DNA of 64,000 nt from Pollutimonas sp963712655 (GTDB taxonomy: Bacteria; Pseudomonadota; Gammaproteobacteria; Burkholderiales; Burkholderiaceae_B): NCBI GenBank assembly GCA_963712655.1, contig CAVQIT010000009.1, forward strand, positions 310,001 to 374,000, in the 5' to 3' direction. Below, piece after piece: positions 21,663 to 30,230 of this stretch. The position numbers and the translations under genes were made by a program. Within the stretch, counting starts at the first letter, position 1. Every line of letters starts with the position of its first letter. Under the pieces are notes generated by a model, which had not been told where the DNA came from, ran no database searches, and saw only the letters and a program-made list of their open reading frames with translations.

Positions 21663-22737
21663 GCATGCCTAAAACCTTGCTGATCATGGCGGGCGGTACC
21701 GGCGGGCACATCATGCCCGGCCTGGCCGTCGCCCATGAAATGCAAGCGCGCGGATGGCGGGTGCTGTGGCTGGGCAATCCCGAGCAGCATGGAAGGCAGG
21801 CTGGTGCCGCCCCACGGTTTTGAACTGGTGCCGTTGCGGTTCTCGGGAGTCAGGGGAAAAGGCTGGGCGGCATTGCTCAAGCTGCCTTTCACGCTGGGCC
21901 GCGCGTGCTGGCAGGCCCGCGGGTCGTTGCGGCGGACAAAGCCCGACGTGGTACTGGGCATGGGCGGATATGTAGCGTTTCCGGGCGGCCTGATGGCGGC
22001 CTTGCAGCGCGTGCCATTGGTCATACATGAACAGAATGCGGTAGCCGGGACGGCGAACCGCTGGCTGGCAAAACTGGCCAGCAAGGTATTGGTCGGCTTT
22101 CCCGGCGCCTTGCCGGGAGCAGTCATGGTGGGCAATCCCGTCAGGCAGGCGCTGGCGCAAGTCGCGCCCACGGTACAGCGCTATGCGGACCGGCAGGGTC
22201 CTTTGCGTTTGCTGGTGGTGGGCGGCAGCCTGGGCGCCGCGGCCTTGAATGCCATCGTGCCCCGGGCCCTGGCGCAGATTGCCGCGCATGACCGGCCCAT
22301 CGTCACGCATCAGGCCGGAGAGCAGCATCTGACTGACTTGCGCAATGCTTACCAGAGCGTCGATGTACAGGCGCAATGCCACGCTTTTATCGACGATATG
22401 GCGACAGCGCTGTCAGAGGCCGATGTGGTCATATGCCGCGCCGGCGCCATGGCGGTGGCCGAAGTGGCCGCCGTTGGCGTGGCGGCGCTGTTCGTGCCCC
22501 TGCCGCATGCCATAGACGATCACCAAACGGCCAATGCCCGATACCTGAGCGATTGCCAGGGGGCCTGGTCGAAGAAACAATCCGAGCTGACGGCCGAGTG
22601 GCTCGCCCAATGGCTGCGCGGGACGCACCCGCGCCGAATTGGCCGAAGTCGCCCGTCATGCTCATGAACACGCTTGCTTGAATGCAGCCCGGCAAATTGC
22701 GGATGCGTGCGAACAAGTAGCCGGGAGTCAAGCGTGA
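21659..22737 (+). pseudogene. murG: murG with two frameshifts (probable sequence error)
   Basis: Peripheral membrane GT28 glycosyltransferase that adds GlcNAc to lipid I to give lipid II. The first 43 codons contain the MAGGTGGHIMPGLAVA motif; one extra base near 21788 then moves the reading to another frame, which carries GRLVPPHGFELVPLRF, MGGYVAFPGG, VIHEQNAVAGTANR, VVGGSLGAAALN, ITHQAGEQH-like VTHQAGEQH and the donor-binding CRAGAMAVAEVAAVG. Another extra base near 22620 separates the last 38 codons (RAELAEVARHAHEHACLNAA). The terminal TGA overlaps the murC GTG start as in an intact operon. Confidence 0.88.
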
Positions 22738-24140
22738 AGCATCGAATTCAAAGCATCCATTTTGTCGGCATAGGCGGCTCCGGCATGAGCGGCATCGCCG
22801 AAGTGCTGCTGACCCTGGGGTATTCCATCAGCGGTTCCGATATCCAGGAGTCGGCGGTGACCCGCCGCCTGGCCGATCTGGGCGCGCGCATTACCATTGG
22901 CCATTTGGCCGCGAATATCAAGGGAGCCGGCGCTATCGTCACCTCCACGGCGGTGTCCGGCGATAACCCGGAAGTGCTGGCGGCTCGCGCTGCGCGGATT
23001 CCGGTGGTGCCGCGCGCTTTGATGCTGGCCGAACTGATGCGTTTGAAACGCGGCATCGCCGTGGCGGGAACCCACGGCAAAACGACTACCACCAGTCTGG
23101 TCGCCAGCGTGCTGGCCGCGGGCGATCTCGACCCTACATTCGTGATCGGCGGGCGACTGAATTCGGCCGGCGCCAATGCGCGCCTGGGGCAGGGCGACTT
23201 CATCGTGGTCGAGGCCGACGAGTCCGATGCGTCGTTCCTGAATCTGTTGCCGGTGATGGCGATCATTACCAATATCGATGTCGACCACATGGATACCTAC
23301 GGCCATGATGTTGCCCGTCTGAAGAGCGCATTCATCGAGTTCACGCAGCGCTTGCCGTTTTACGGCAGCGCGGTGTTATGCGGCGACGATGCGAATGTAC
23401 GTGAAATCATGCCGTTTGTTTCGCGCCCCATCACTACCTATGGCATTGATACCGATGCCCAGGTGCGCGCCGTGAATTTGCAAGCCGACGGCACGGTAAT
23501 GCGGTTCGATGTCCAAAGGCAGGGCGCGGCCGGCATATTGCCGCCGATGTCGGTTGCCTTGAACCTGCCGGGCCGCCACAACGTGCTCAATGCGCTGGCC
23601 GCCATCGCCGTGGCGACTGAGCTTGGCGTGCCGGATGAGGCCATGGCCGATGCCCTGGCCAGCTTCAATGGCGTTGGCCGGCGCTTTACGCAAGTGGGCG
23701 ATTTTGCCGTATCCGAACAACGCGGCGGCGGGGCTTTCACGCTTATCGATGACTACGGCCATCATCCGGTGGAGATGGCGGCTACGCTGGCCGCCGCGCG
23801 CGGGGCTTGGCCGCGGCGCCGCATTGTGCTGGCGTTTCAGCCGCACCGCTACACGCGCACCCGGGATTGTTTCGAGGATTTTGTCCGTGTATTGGGCTCG
23901 GCCGATGCGGTGCTGTTGACCGATGTCTACCCGGCGGGCGAGCAGGCCTTGGTGGCGGCCGATGGCAGGGCCCTGGCGCGCGCGTTACGAGTGGCCGGAC
24001 GAGTCGAGCCAGTCTTTATCGAGGACGTGGCCGATTTGCCGCAAGCGATCCGGGATTTCGTGCGCGATGGCGATGTCGTGGTGGTGATGGGCGCCGGTTC
24101 GATCAGCCGTGTGCCGGCACAAATAGGAGAGTATGCATGA
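22734..24140 (+). CDS. murC: UDP-N-acetylmuramate:L-alanine ligase
   Basis: First Mur ligase, adding L-Ala to UDP-MurNAc in the cytoplasm; 468 residues and intact. Features: HFVGIGGSGMSGIAEVL for UDP binding, P-loop VAGTHGKTTTTSL, EADESDASFL, ITNIDVDHMDTYG, PGRHNVLNALAAIAVA and DDYGHHPVEMAATLAAA. The start is GTG 22734 (VKHRIQSIHFVG), overlapping the murG stop as GTGA; upstream codons lack conservation. The frame is clean from here on, marking the right border of the indel-rich interval. The stop overlaps the ddl start (ATGA). Confidence 0.95.
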   Translation: MKHRIQSIHFVGIGGSGMSGIAEVLLTLGYSISGSDIQESAVTRRLADLGARITIGHLAANIKGAGAIVTSTAVSGDNPEVLAARAARIPVVPRALMLAELMRLKRGIAVAGTHGKTTTTSLVASVLAAGDLDPTFVIGGRLNSAGANARLGQGDFIVVEADESDASFLNLLPVMAIITNIDVDHMDTYGHDVARLKSAFIEFTQRLPFYGSAVLCGDDANVREIMPFVSRPITTYGIDTDAQVRAVNLQADGTVMRFDVQRQGAAGILPPMSVALNLPGRHNVLNALAAIAVATELGVPDEAMADALASFNGVGRRFTQVGDFAVSEQRGGGAFTLIDDYGHHPVEMAATLAAARGAWPRRRIVLAFQPHRYTRTRDCFEDFVRVLGSADAVLLTDVYPAGEQALVAADGRALARALRVAGRVEPVFIEDVADLPQAIRDFVRDGDVVVVMGAGSISRVPAQIGEYA

Positions 24141-25084
24141 AGGGAAATTTCGGCCGGGTGGGGGTGTTGTACGGCGGTCGTTCGGCGGAACGCGAAGTCT
24201 CGCTGATGTCGGGCGAGGGTGTATGCGAGGCTTTGCGCAGCGCGGGCGTGGATGCGCACCTGTTCGATACGGGCCGGTACACGCTGGTCGATTTGATCAA
24301 CTCCGGCTTTGACCGCGTGTTCATCGCTTTGCATGGCCGCCACGGCGAAGACGGTACGCTGCAGGGCGCTCTTGAACTGTTGAACCTGCCTTATACCGGC
24401 AGCGGCCCTTTGGGCTCGAGCCTGGCCATGGACAAGATCATGACCAAGAAGGTATGGCTGCAGCAGCAATTGCCTACGCCGGCGTTCGCGGTGCTGACCG
24501 CCGATTCCGATCTGGACAGCGTGGCCCGCGAGTTGGGGCTGCCTCTGATTATCAAGCCGCCGCACGAGGGTTCCACGCTGGGCGTGACCAAGGTGGAGGA
24601 ACTGGGCGAACTGCGCCGCGCTTATGAGCTGGCCGCGCAATACGATCAGGAAGTATTGGCCGAGCAATTCATCAAGGGCCGCGAACTCACGGTGCCGATT
24701 CTGGGCACAGGCAAATCGGCACGAGCCTTGCCTATTGTGGAAATCGTGGCGCCTGGCGGCAATTACGATTACGAGCACAAGTATGTATCGAACGATACCC
24801 AATACCTTTGTCCCGCGGCGCTTGACCCGGCCTTGACCGACTCCATTCTGCGCATTGCCGAGCAGGCCTATGCGGCCTTGGCGTGCGAGGGCTGGGGACG
24901 GGCCGATTTCATGCTCGACAGTTCCGGCAAGCCCTGGCTGCTGGAAATGAATACATCGCCCGGCATGACCAGCCACTCGCTTGTGCCCATGGGCGCCAAG
25001 GCGGCCGGCATGAGCTATGCCGAGCTTTGCGTCGAGATATTGTCTACCGCATGCTGCAAAGTGCAACCGCCTTCGGCCGTCTGA
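24137..25084 (+). CDS. ddl: D-alanine-D-alanine ligase
   Basis: ATP-grasp ligase making D-Ala-D-Ala for MurF; 315 residues, DdlB type. It has the N-terminal GRVGVLYGGRSAEREVSL, ALHGRHGEDGTLQG, the ATP-binding loop PPHEGSTLGVTKV, GRELTVPIL, EIVAPGGNYDYEHKY and the C-terminal LEMNTSPGMTSHSLVP, which binds Mg and substrate. The Tyr of the YDYEHKY segment matches the D-Ala-D-Ala rather than D-lactate type. The ATG at 24137 overlaps the murC stop; ftsQ starts 14 nt downstream. Confidence 0.95.
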   Translation: MKGNFGRVGVLYGGRSAEREVSLMSGEGVCEALRSAGVDAHLFDTGRYTLVDLINSGFDRVFIALHGRHGEDGTLQGALELLNLPYTGSGPLGSSLAMDKIMTKKVWLQQQLPTPAFAVLTADSDLDSVARELGLPLIIKPPHEGSTLGVTKVEELGELRRAYELAAQYDQEVLAEQFIKGRELTVPILGTGKSARALPIVEIVAPGGNYDYEHKYVSNDTQYLCPAALDPALTDSILRIAEQAYAALACEGWGRADFMLDSSGKPWLLEMNTSPGMTSHSLVPMGAKAAGMSYAELCVEILSTACCKVQPPSAV

Positions 25085-25098
25085 ACAGGAGCCTATAA

Positions 25099-25890
25099 GT
25101 GTTTTCCGACGCACGCTTGACCAACTTCATCGCAAACACGCTGGCATTGCTGGCTGTGTTGGCATTGTTGGTGGGCGCTGTCGTCTGGATTGCGCAGCGG
25201 CCGTACTTTTCGATAGAGACAATCCAGATAGCCCCGACGCAGGCCGATACATTGAATTACGTCTCTACCGCCAGTGTTCGGGCGACAATAGCGGGTCGGA
25301 TCACAGGCAATTTTTTCTCGGTCGATCTGGATGAGACACGCGCGCTGATCGAGACCGTGCCATGGGTGCGCCATGCGCGCATACGCCGGGTTTGGCCCGA
25401 TGCGCTGTCGATACAGATCGAAGAACAGCAGCCGTTGGCGCTCTGGAACGAAGACCGGATGATCAACACGTGGGGCGAAGCCTTTGCCGCGAACCAGGGT
25501 GAGCTTGCCGATGATGCCGATCTGCCGCAGTTGAACGGGCCCGACAGTTCCGAAAGACTGGTGGTGCAGCGGTATGCCGAAATTGCCCGCTGGTTCGCAC
25601 CGCTCAATCTGCGTGTGCAAGAGGTCACACTCAGCCCTCGCTATGCCTGGGATGTCAAGTTATCGGATGGCATTCATTTAAGCCTGGGACGCGATCCGGC
25701 CGCCGACGTGGCCGATCCCCATGGACGTTCGGGCGCGCTACCGTTCGCGGCGCGCATCCAGCGTTTTGTCCAGGCCTGGCCGACCCTGGTTCAGCGGCTC
25801 GACGGCCGCAGTATCAGTAATGCCGATTTGCGTTATTCCAACGGATTTGCCATCACGTTGGCCCCTGTTTCCAATACCTCTACCAAATAA
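25099..25890 (+). CDS. ftsQ: cell division protein FtsQ
   Basis: Bitopic divisome scaffold protein of 263 residues. It has a short cytoplasmic tail, one membrane helix (about residues 10-31, ANTLALLAVLALLVGAVVW), a POTRA domain starting FSIETIQIAP with VPWVRHARIRRVWPDALSIQIEEQQPLALWN, and the FtsQ/DivIB C-terminal domain. The GTG start at 25099 is preceded by AGGAG (25087-25091) at normal spacing. It lies between ddl and ftsA as in other proteobacteria; ftsA follows after 8 nt. Confidence 0.93.
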   Translation: MFSDARLTNFIANTLALLAVLALLVGAVVWIAQRPYFSIETIQIAPTQADTLNYVSTASVRATIAGRITGNFFSVDLDETRALIETVPWVRHARIRRVWPDALSIQIEEQQPLALWNEDRMINTWGEAFAANQGELADDADLPQLNGPDSSERLVVQRYAEIARWFAPLNLRVQEVTLSPRYAWDVKLSDGIHLSLGRDPAADVADPHGRSGALPFAARIQRFVQAWPTLVQRLDGRSISNADLRYSNGFAITLAPVSNTSTK

Positions 25891-25898
25891 AAGATTAA

Positions 25899-27125
25899 AT
25901 GACTCGTGACATCAAGGACCTGATCGTTGCACTCGATATCGGCACCAGCAAAGTGGTGGCCGTGGTGGCTGAAATACTGCCAGAAGGGCGTTTCGAAGTA
26001 TTGGGCCTGGGCCAGCACGAATCCCAGGGGATGCGCAAAGGCGTAGTGGTCAATATTGAATCGACCGTCAATTCGATCCAGCGTGCGCTGGAAGAGGCCG
26101 AATTGATGGCCGATTGCAAAATTCGCGAAGTTTATACGGGGATTGCCGGCAGCCATATCACCAGCTTCAATTCCAGCGGCATGGTGGCGGTCAAGGACAA
26201 AGAGGTTACGGCCACCGACGTTGCCCGCGTGATCGAAACTGCCAAGGCGGTCAATATTCCCACCGATCAACAGGTGTTGCATGTGTTGACGCAGGAGTTC
26301 ATCGTTGATTCGCAAGAGGACATCCGCGAACCCATAGGCATGAGCGGCCTGCGCCTGGAGGTTCGCGTCCATATCGTGACCGGCGCGGTCAGCGCGGCCC
26401 AGAATATCGTCAAATGCGTGCGCCGCTGCGGCCTGGAAGTGCAGGATTTGATATTGCAGCCTCTGGCGTCGAGCCTGGCCTGCCTGACCTCGGACGAAAA
26501 GGAATTGGGCGTGGTGCTGGTCGATATGGGCGGCGGCACCACCGACATCGCGATTTTCACCGGCGGGGCGATTCGCCATACGGCGGTCGTGCCGATCGCG
26601 GGCGACCAGGTCACCAGCGATATTGCCGCCATGCTGCGCACGCCCACGCCCGATGCCGAGGAAATCAAGCTGCGCTTCGGGATTGCCAAGCAGGCACTGG
26701 CTAACGCCGACGAACACATCGAGGTGCCCGGCCTGGGCGACAGGCCCAACCGCCAGGTCAAACGCCAGGCGCTGGGCGCGGTAATCGAGCCGCGCATCGA
26801 AGAGCTTTTCACTTTCGTACAGCAGATAGTGCGTGAATCGGGCTATGAGGACTTGCTGGCTTCCGGCGTGGTATTGACCGGCGGCACGTCGCTGATGCCG
26901 GGCATAGTCGAACTGGCCGAGGACGTGTTTTTAAAACCGGTCCGTGTGGGTGTTCCCGCTTATGAGGGCAGCCTGGCGGATGTCATGCATAACCCGCGTT
27001 TTTCAACCGTAATGGGCTTGCTGTCCGAAGCCCGTTTGCAGCGCGCCAGGGGGCGCAAAGTGGCCCAGCAGAAAGGCAGTTTCAAGAGTTTGCTGGCTCG
27101 TATGAAGGAGTGGTTCATGAATTAG
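25899..27125 (+). CDS. ftsA: cell division protein FtsA
   Basis: Actin-like ATPase that tethers FtsZ to the membrane and recruits later divisome proteins; 408 residues. Phosphate-1 motif LIVALDIGTSKVVAVV, the FtsA-specific 1C subdomain with VNIESTVNSIQRALEEAE, phosphate-2 VLVDMGGGTTDIAIF and adenosine motif VVLTGGTSLMPGI are present. The C-terminus (SFKSLLARMKEWFMN) is an amphipathic membrane-targeting helix. Start ATG 25899 precedes the first strand; the upstream region is A-rich with no strong ribosome site, so coupling to ftsQ is likely. Confidence 0.96.
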   Translation: MTRDIKDLIVALDIGTSKVVAVVAEILPEGRFEVLGLGQHESQGMRKGVVVNIESTVNSIQRALEEAELMADCKIREVYTGIAGSHITSFNSSGMVAVKDKEVTATDVARVIETAKAVNIPTDQQVLHVLTQEFIVDSQEDIREPIGMSGLRLEVRVHIVTGAVSAAQNIVKCVRRCGLEVQDLILQPLASSLACLTSDEKELGVVLVDMGGGTTDIAIFTGGAIRHTAVVPIAGDQVTSDIAAMLRTPTPDAEEIKLRFGIAKQALANADEHIEVPGLGDRPNRQVKRQALGAVIEPRIEELFTFVQQIVRESGYEDLLASGVVLTGGTSLMPGIVELAEDVFLKPVRVGVPAYEGSLADVMHNPRFSTVMGLLSEARLQRARGRKVAQQKGSFKSLLARMKEWFMN

Positions 27126-27294
27126 GGTTCGCGCCCTAACAAACAGGTGGGATAGACCTGTTTACGGAAACGTTTCAAATTAAATGCGAGTCGCCGAGGT
27201 TGGCATTTCCTTTGAGACCATTCCGACCAATAAGGTAGTACTGGGGAAAATTTTTTGTATTTATCGCTTTTCTGGATATGTGAGGGAGTCAATC

Positions 27295-28464
27295 ATGATG
27301 AATTTCGAAATGCTCGACACGAGCGCTAATGGGACTGTAATCAAGGTGGTGGGTGTGGGGGGCGCTGGCGGCAACGCTGTCGCTCACATGATCCGTTCCG
27401 GGGTCAGCGGCGTGGATTTTATTTGCGCCAATACCGATGCCCAAGCCTTGTCCACTACCGATGCACCTGTGCAGATACGCCTGGGCCGCACTGGTCTGGG
27501 CGCGGGCGCCAAGCCTGAACAAGGACGCGCCGCGGCGGAAACGGCTCGCGAGGAAATCCGCGCGGCCCTGACTGGCGCCCATATGGTGTTCATTACCGCC
27601 GGCATGGGCGGCGGCACAGGCACCGGCGCCGGACCTGTCGTGGCCGAGGTTGCCAAAGAACTTGGCATCCTGACTGTGGGAGTCGTGACCAAACCTTTTT
27701 CGTTCGAGGGCAGCAAGCGCCTGAAAATGGCTGAGGACGGTATTTCAGAACTCTCCAAGCACGTGCATTCATTGATTGTTGTGCTTAACGAAAATTTGTA
27801 TGACCTGATGGATGACGATGCGACGCAGGAAGACTGCTTCAAGTCGGCCGATGACGTTTTGCACAACGCTTGCGCGGGCATTGCCGAAATCATCAATGTC
27901 GAAGGCAATGTCAACGTCGATTTCGAAGACGTCAAGACTATCATGGGCGAACAGGGCCAGGCGATGATGGGTACATCGATAGCCGCCGGCACCGATCGCG
28001 CGCGGGTCGCCGCCGAACGCGCCATTGCATGCCCCTTGCTGGAAGGTGTGGACTTGCATGGCGCACGCGGCATGCTGGTGAATATTACGGCCAGCCGTAC
28101 CTTGAAAATGCGCGAAACGCGCGAAATCATGGACACGATCCGCAGCTATGCCGCCGACGATGCGACTATCGTCTTCGGTACGGCCTACGACGAATCCATG
28201 GGCGAAAACCTGCGGGTTACGGTTGTTGCCACCGGCCTGGGCCGCGCGGCCGCGGCGCGGCCGCAATTGGTGCAGAATACGGCCGAGGTGTATCGCACGG
28301 GTACCGATAATATGCCGATGGGCGGTCACGATTTCGGCAATTCGGAAGTCCCCGCTGTTATTCGCAATCCGCGCAGCCAGGCTTCGGCCCAGGTGCGGGC
28401 TTTGGAAACGGCTGGTATGGATCACTTTGATATTCCGGCGTTCTTGCGCAAGCAAGCCGATTGA
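27295..28464 (+). CDS. ftsZ: cell division protein FtsZ
   Basis: Tubulin-like GTPase that forms the division ring; 389 residues. It has the GTP-binding VVGVGGAGGNAVAHMI, the tubulin signature GGGTGTGAGPVVA, NADFEDV-like NVDFEDVKTIM T7 region with synergy residues, and a C-terminal conserved tail DHFDIPAFLRKQAD that binds FtsA and other partners. Start ATG 27295 (or 27298) follows GAGGGAG at 27282-27288. The 169-bp gap after ftsA holds a short inverted repeat AACAGGT/ACCTGTT (27140-27160) and probably an extra ftsZ promoter. Confidence 0.97.
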   Translation: MMNFEMLDTSANGTVIKVVGVGGAGGNAVAHMIRSGVSGVDFICANTDAQALSTTDAPVQIRLGRTGLGAGAKPEQGRAAAETAREEIRAALTGAHMVFITAGMGGGTGTGAGPVVAEVAKELGILTVGVVTKPFSFEGSKRLKMAEDGISELSKHVHSLIVVLNENLYDLMDDDATQEDCFKSADDVLHNACAGIAEIINVEGNVNVDFEDVKTIMGEQGQAMMGTSIAAGTDRARVAAERAIACPLLEGVDLHGARGMLVNITASRTLKMRETREIMDTIRSYAADDATIVFGTAYDESMGENLRVTVVATGLGRAAAARPQLVQNTAEVYRTGTDNMPMGGHDFGNSEVPAVIRNPRSQASAQVRALETAGMDHFDIPAFLRKQAD

Positions 28465-28544
28465 TCGCCGGTATCAGTATCCAGAAGCAGTAAATCCAGC
28501 TCTCACATGTCTGCAGGGTATTTTGCCCCGTCAGGCCCGATAGG

Positions 28545-28585
28545 CGCACTTTCTCTCTTCCCCGAGGAAGTGCGTCGTCGTTTTT
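28545..28585 (+). terminator. putative ftsZ terminator
   Basis: CGCACTT (28545-28551) pairs with AAGTGCG (28568-28574), with CTC/GAG pairing inside, followed after six bases by TTTTT. It sits 80 nt past ftsZ in the 250-bp gap before lpxC. A TACAAT -10-like hexamer at 28657-28662 could drive lpxC separately. Confidence 0.5.
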
Positions 28586-28714
28586 CCCGAATCAGGGCCC
28601 TACGACCATGCAGGCGATTGAAACAGATGTGTTTAATGGTTAACCCTGAATACGGTTACAATATGCTGTCATACAATTGACATAAGCCAGCACGGCATTG
28701 GTCACATAAAGAAT

Positions 28715-29638
28715 ATGCTACGTCAACGCACCATACAGAAATCCATCAGTACCAAGGGGGTCGGCCTTCATTCTGGACGCCGGGTCGAAATCACCTTGCG
28801 TCCGGCCGCGCCTGGTACCGGTATCGTGTTTCATCGCGTTGACCTTCCTGAAGTCGTGGACTTGCCCGCCTTGGCGGATCAGGTCGGCAACACCCGCATG
28901 GCTTCGGTATTGCAGCAAGGCAATGTCCGCGTCTCCACCGTAGAGCACCTGATGTCGGCGCTTGCCGGCCTGGGTGTGGACAACCTGCATATCGACCTTA
29001 CCGCCGAAGAAGTTCCCATCATGGACGGCAGCGCCGGCACGTTCGTGTATTTATTGCGCTCGGCCGGCTTGCAGGAACAGATGGCTCCCAAGCAATTCCT
29101 GCGGGTTCTGAAAACCGTCGAGGTCCGCGAGGGCGAAGGCGACAGCCTGAAGTGGGCGCGCCTGGAGCCCTACAACGGTTTCGCCCTGTCGTTCGCGATC
29201 GATTTTCACCATCCCGCGATTGACTCCACCGCGAATTTCGCGGAAGTCGATTTCGAGAAAGATTCTTACGTCAAGACCATCGCGCGCGCGCGCACTTTCG
29301 GTTTCGTCAGCGAAGTGGAAGCCTTGCGCGCGGCCGGTTTGGCGCGCGGGGGCAGTCTTGACAATGCCATCGTGATGGACGAATACCGCGTCCTGAACAC
29401 CGATGGCCTTAGATACGACGACGAATTCGTCAAGCATAAGATACTCGATGCCATCGGCGATCTGTACCTGATCGGCAAGCCTTTGGTTGCGCGCTATGTC
29501 GCATGCAAATCGGGTCATGGGCTGAACAATCAGCTGGCACGCGCTTTGCTGGCCCAGCAAGATAGCTGGGAACTCATCAGCTACGAATCCATTGAGTCCG
29601 CGCCCAAATCGTTCAGCCAGGAATGGAAGTTCGCGTAA
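28715..29638 (+). CDS. lpxC: UDP-3-O-acyl-GlcNAc deacetylase LpxC
   Basis: Zinc deacetylase for the committed step of lipid A synthesis, cytoplasmic, 307 residues. The zinc ligands are visible as His78 in STVEHLMSAL and in the KHKILDAIGDLYLIG motif (His and Asp), with the catalytic Glu in AEEVPIMDGSAGTFVYLL and the general acid His in SGHGLNNQLARAL. ATG 28715 begins the family-typical MLRQRTIQKSISTKGVGLHSG. It closes the dcw cluster, as in other proteobacteria. The C-terminus matters for FtsH-dependent turnover in enterics; whether that applies here is not visible. Confidence 0.97.
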   Translation: MLRQRTIQKSISTKGVGLHSGRRVEITLRPAAPGTGIVFHRVDLPEVVDLPALADQVGNTRMASVLQQGNVRVSTVEHLMSALAGLGVDNLHIDLTAEEVPIMDGSAGTFVYLLRSAGLQEQMAPKQFLRVLKTVEVREGEGDSLKWARLEPYNGFALSFAIDFHHPAIDSTANFAEVDFEKDSYVKTIARARTFGFVSEVEALRAAGLARGGSLDNAIVMDEYRVLNTDGLRYDDEFVKHKILDAIGDLYLIGKPLVARYVACKSGHGLNNQLARALLAQQDSWELISYESIESAPKSFSQEWKFA

Positions 29639-29721
29639 CACGCCAAAGAAGCGCGCTGCTTGCCTGGGTTTGTTCCGGACGCCCCTGTTGCGTTTCCGGC
29701 TGGGCAGGCGCCCGGGTTGAT

Positions 29722-30213
29722 TCATCGTTCCCGATGACGCATGACCAAGCGTTTTATGGCGTCGGCCAGCGGTCCGGGCGGCAAGCGGGTCTGTAGTTCG
29801 TCGAAGGCATGCAAGGCGCCGCCGCCCAATGGTTCGACCTGGCGAGGCGCCGTTTTTGTCTGGCTTTGCAGTAGTCCGGCTTGAACCTTGACGATTATTT
29901 CGTTAAGGTTCCATCCGCCGTCGCTCAACAGCAGCAGAATGCGCGGCGCCAGTTGCCGCAGCTTCGATGCATACGCCGGGCTGGGAACTGCCAGCGTAAT
30001 TTGCTGTCTGTCTATACGTGCCACCCTGCAAACCAAAGCCAGGGCAGGGGGCAAGACATTTTTTGCCGCATGTTCCACCGCGAGCAGTTTGTGCGCCGTT
30101 GCCAGTACCTGCGAGCCGTGCTGATCGCTGCCCAGCCAACTGACCGCCAGCGTGGCGGGCAATTCCTTGTTCAAAGGCCGTAAAGGTCTGGCGGGTCGGG
30201 ACATGCGCAACAT
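29722..30213 (-). CDS. dciA: DciA-like DUF721 protein
   Basis: A 163-residue DUF721-family protein. DUF721 members named DciA load or operate the replicative helicase DnaB in bacteria that lack DnaC/DnaI. The N-terminal half holds the conserved helix-strand region (ATAHKLLAVEHAAKNVLPPALALVCRV split across 30130-30000, then QQITLAVPSPAYASKLRQLAPRIL), and the C-terminal part is a variable tail. It sits between lpxC and secA, its usual place in Alcaligenaceae. The start is ATG 30213 or ATG 30204; only 17 bp separate it from the divergent M23 gene. The DciA role is inferred from the family. Confidence 0.8.
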   Translation of the reverse strand: MLRMSRPARPLRPLNKELPATLAVSWLGSDQHGSQVLATAHKLLAVEHAAKNVLPPALALVCRVARIDRQQITLAVPSPAYASKLRQLAPRILLLLSDGGWNLNEIIVKVQAGLLQSQTKTAPRQVEPLGGGALHAFDELQTRLPPGPLADAIKRLVMRHRER

Positions 30214-30230
30214 TTATTGAAGGTTTTTTT

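Noticed and set aside
27126..27294. N-terminal extension of FtsZ from 27184
   Set aside because: The extra 37 codons are not FtsZ-like and the GAGGGAG site directly before 27295 marks the real start.
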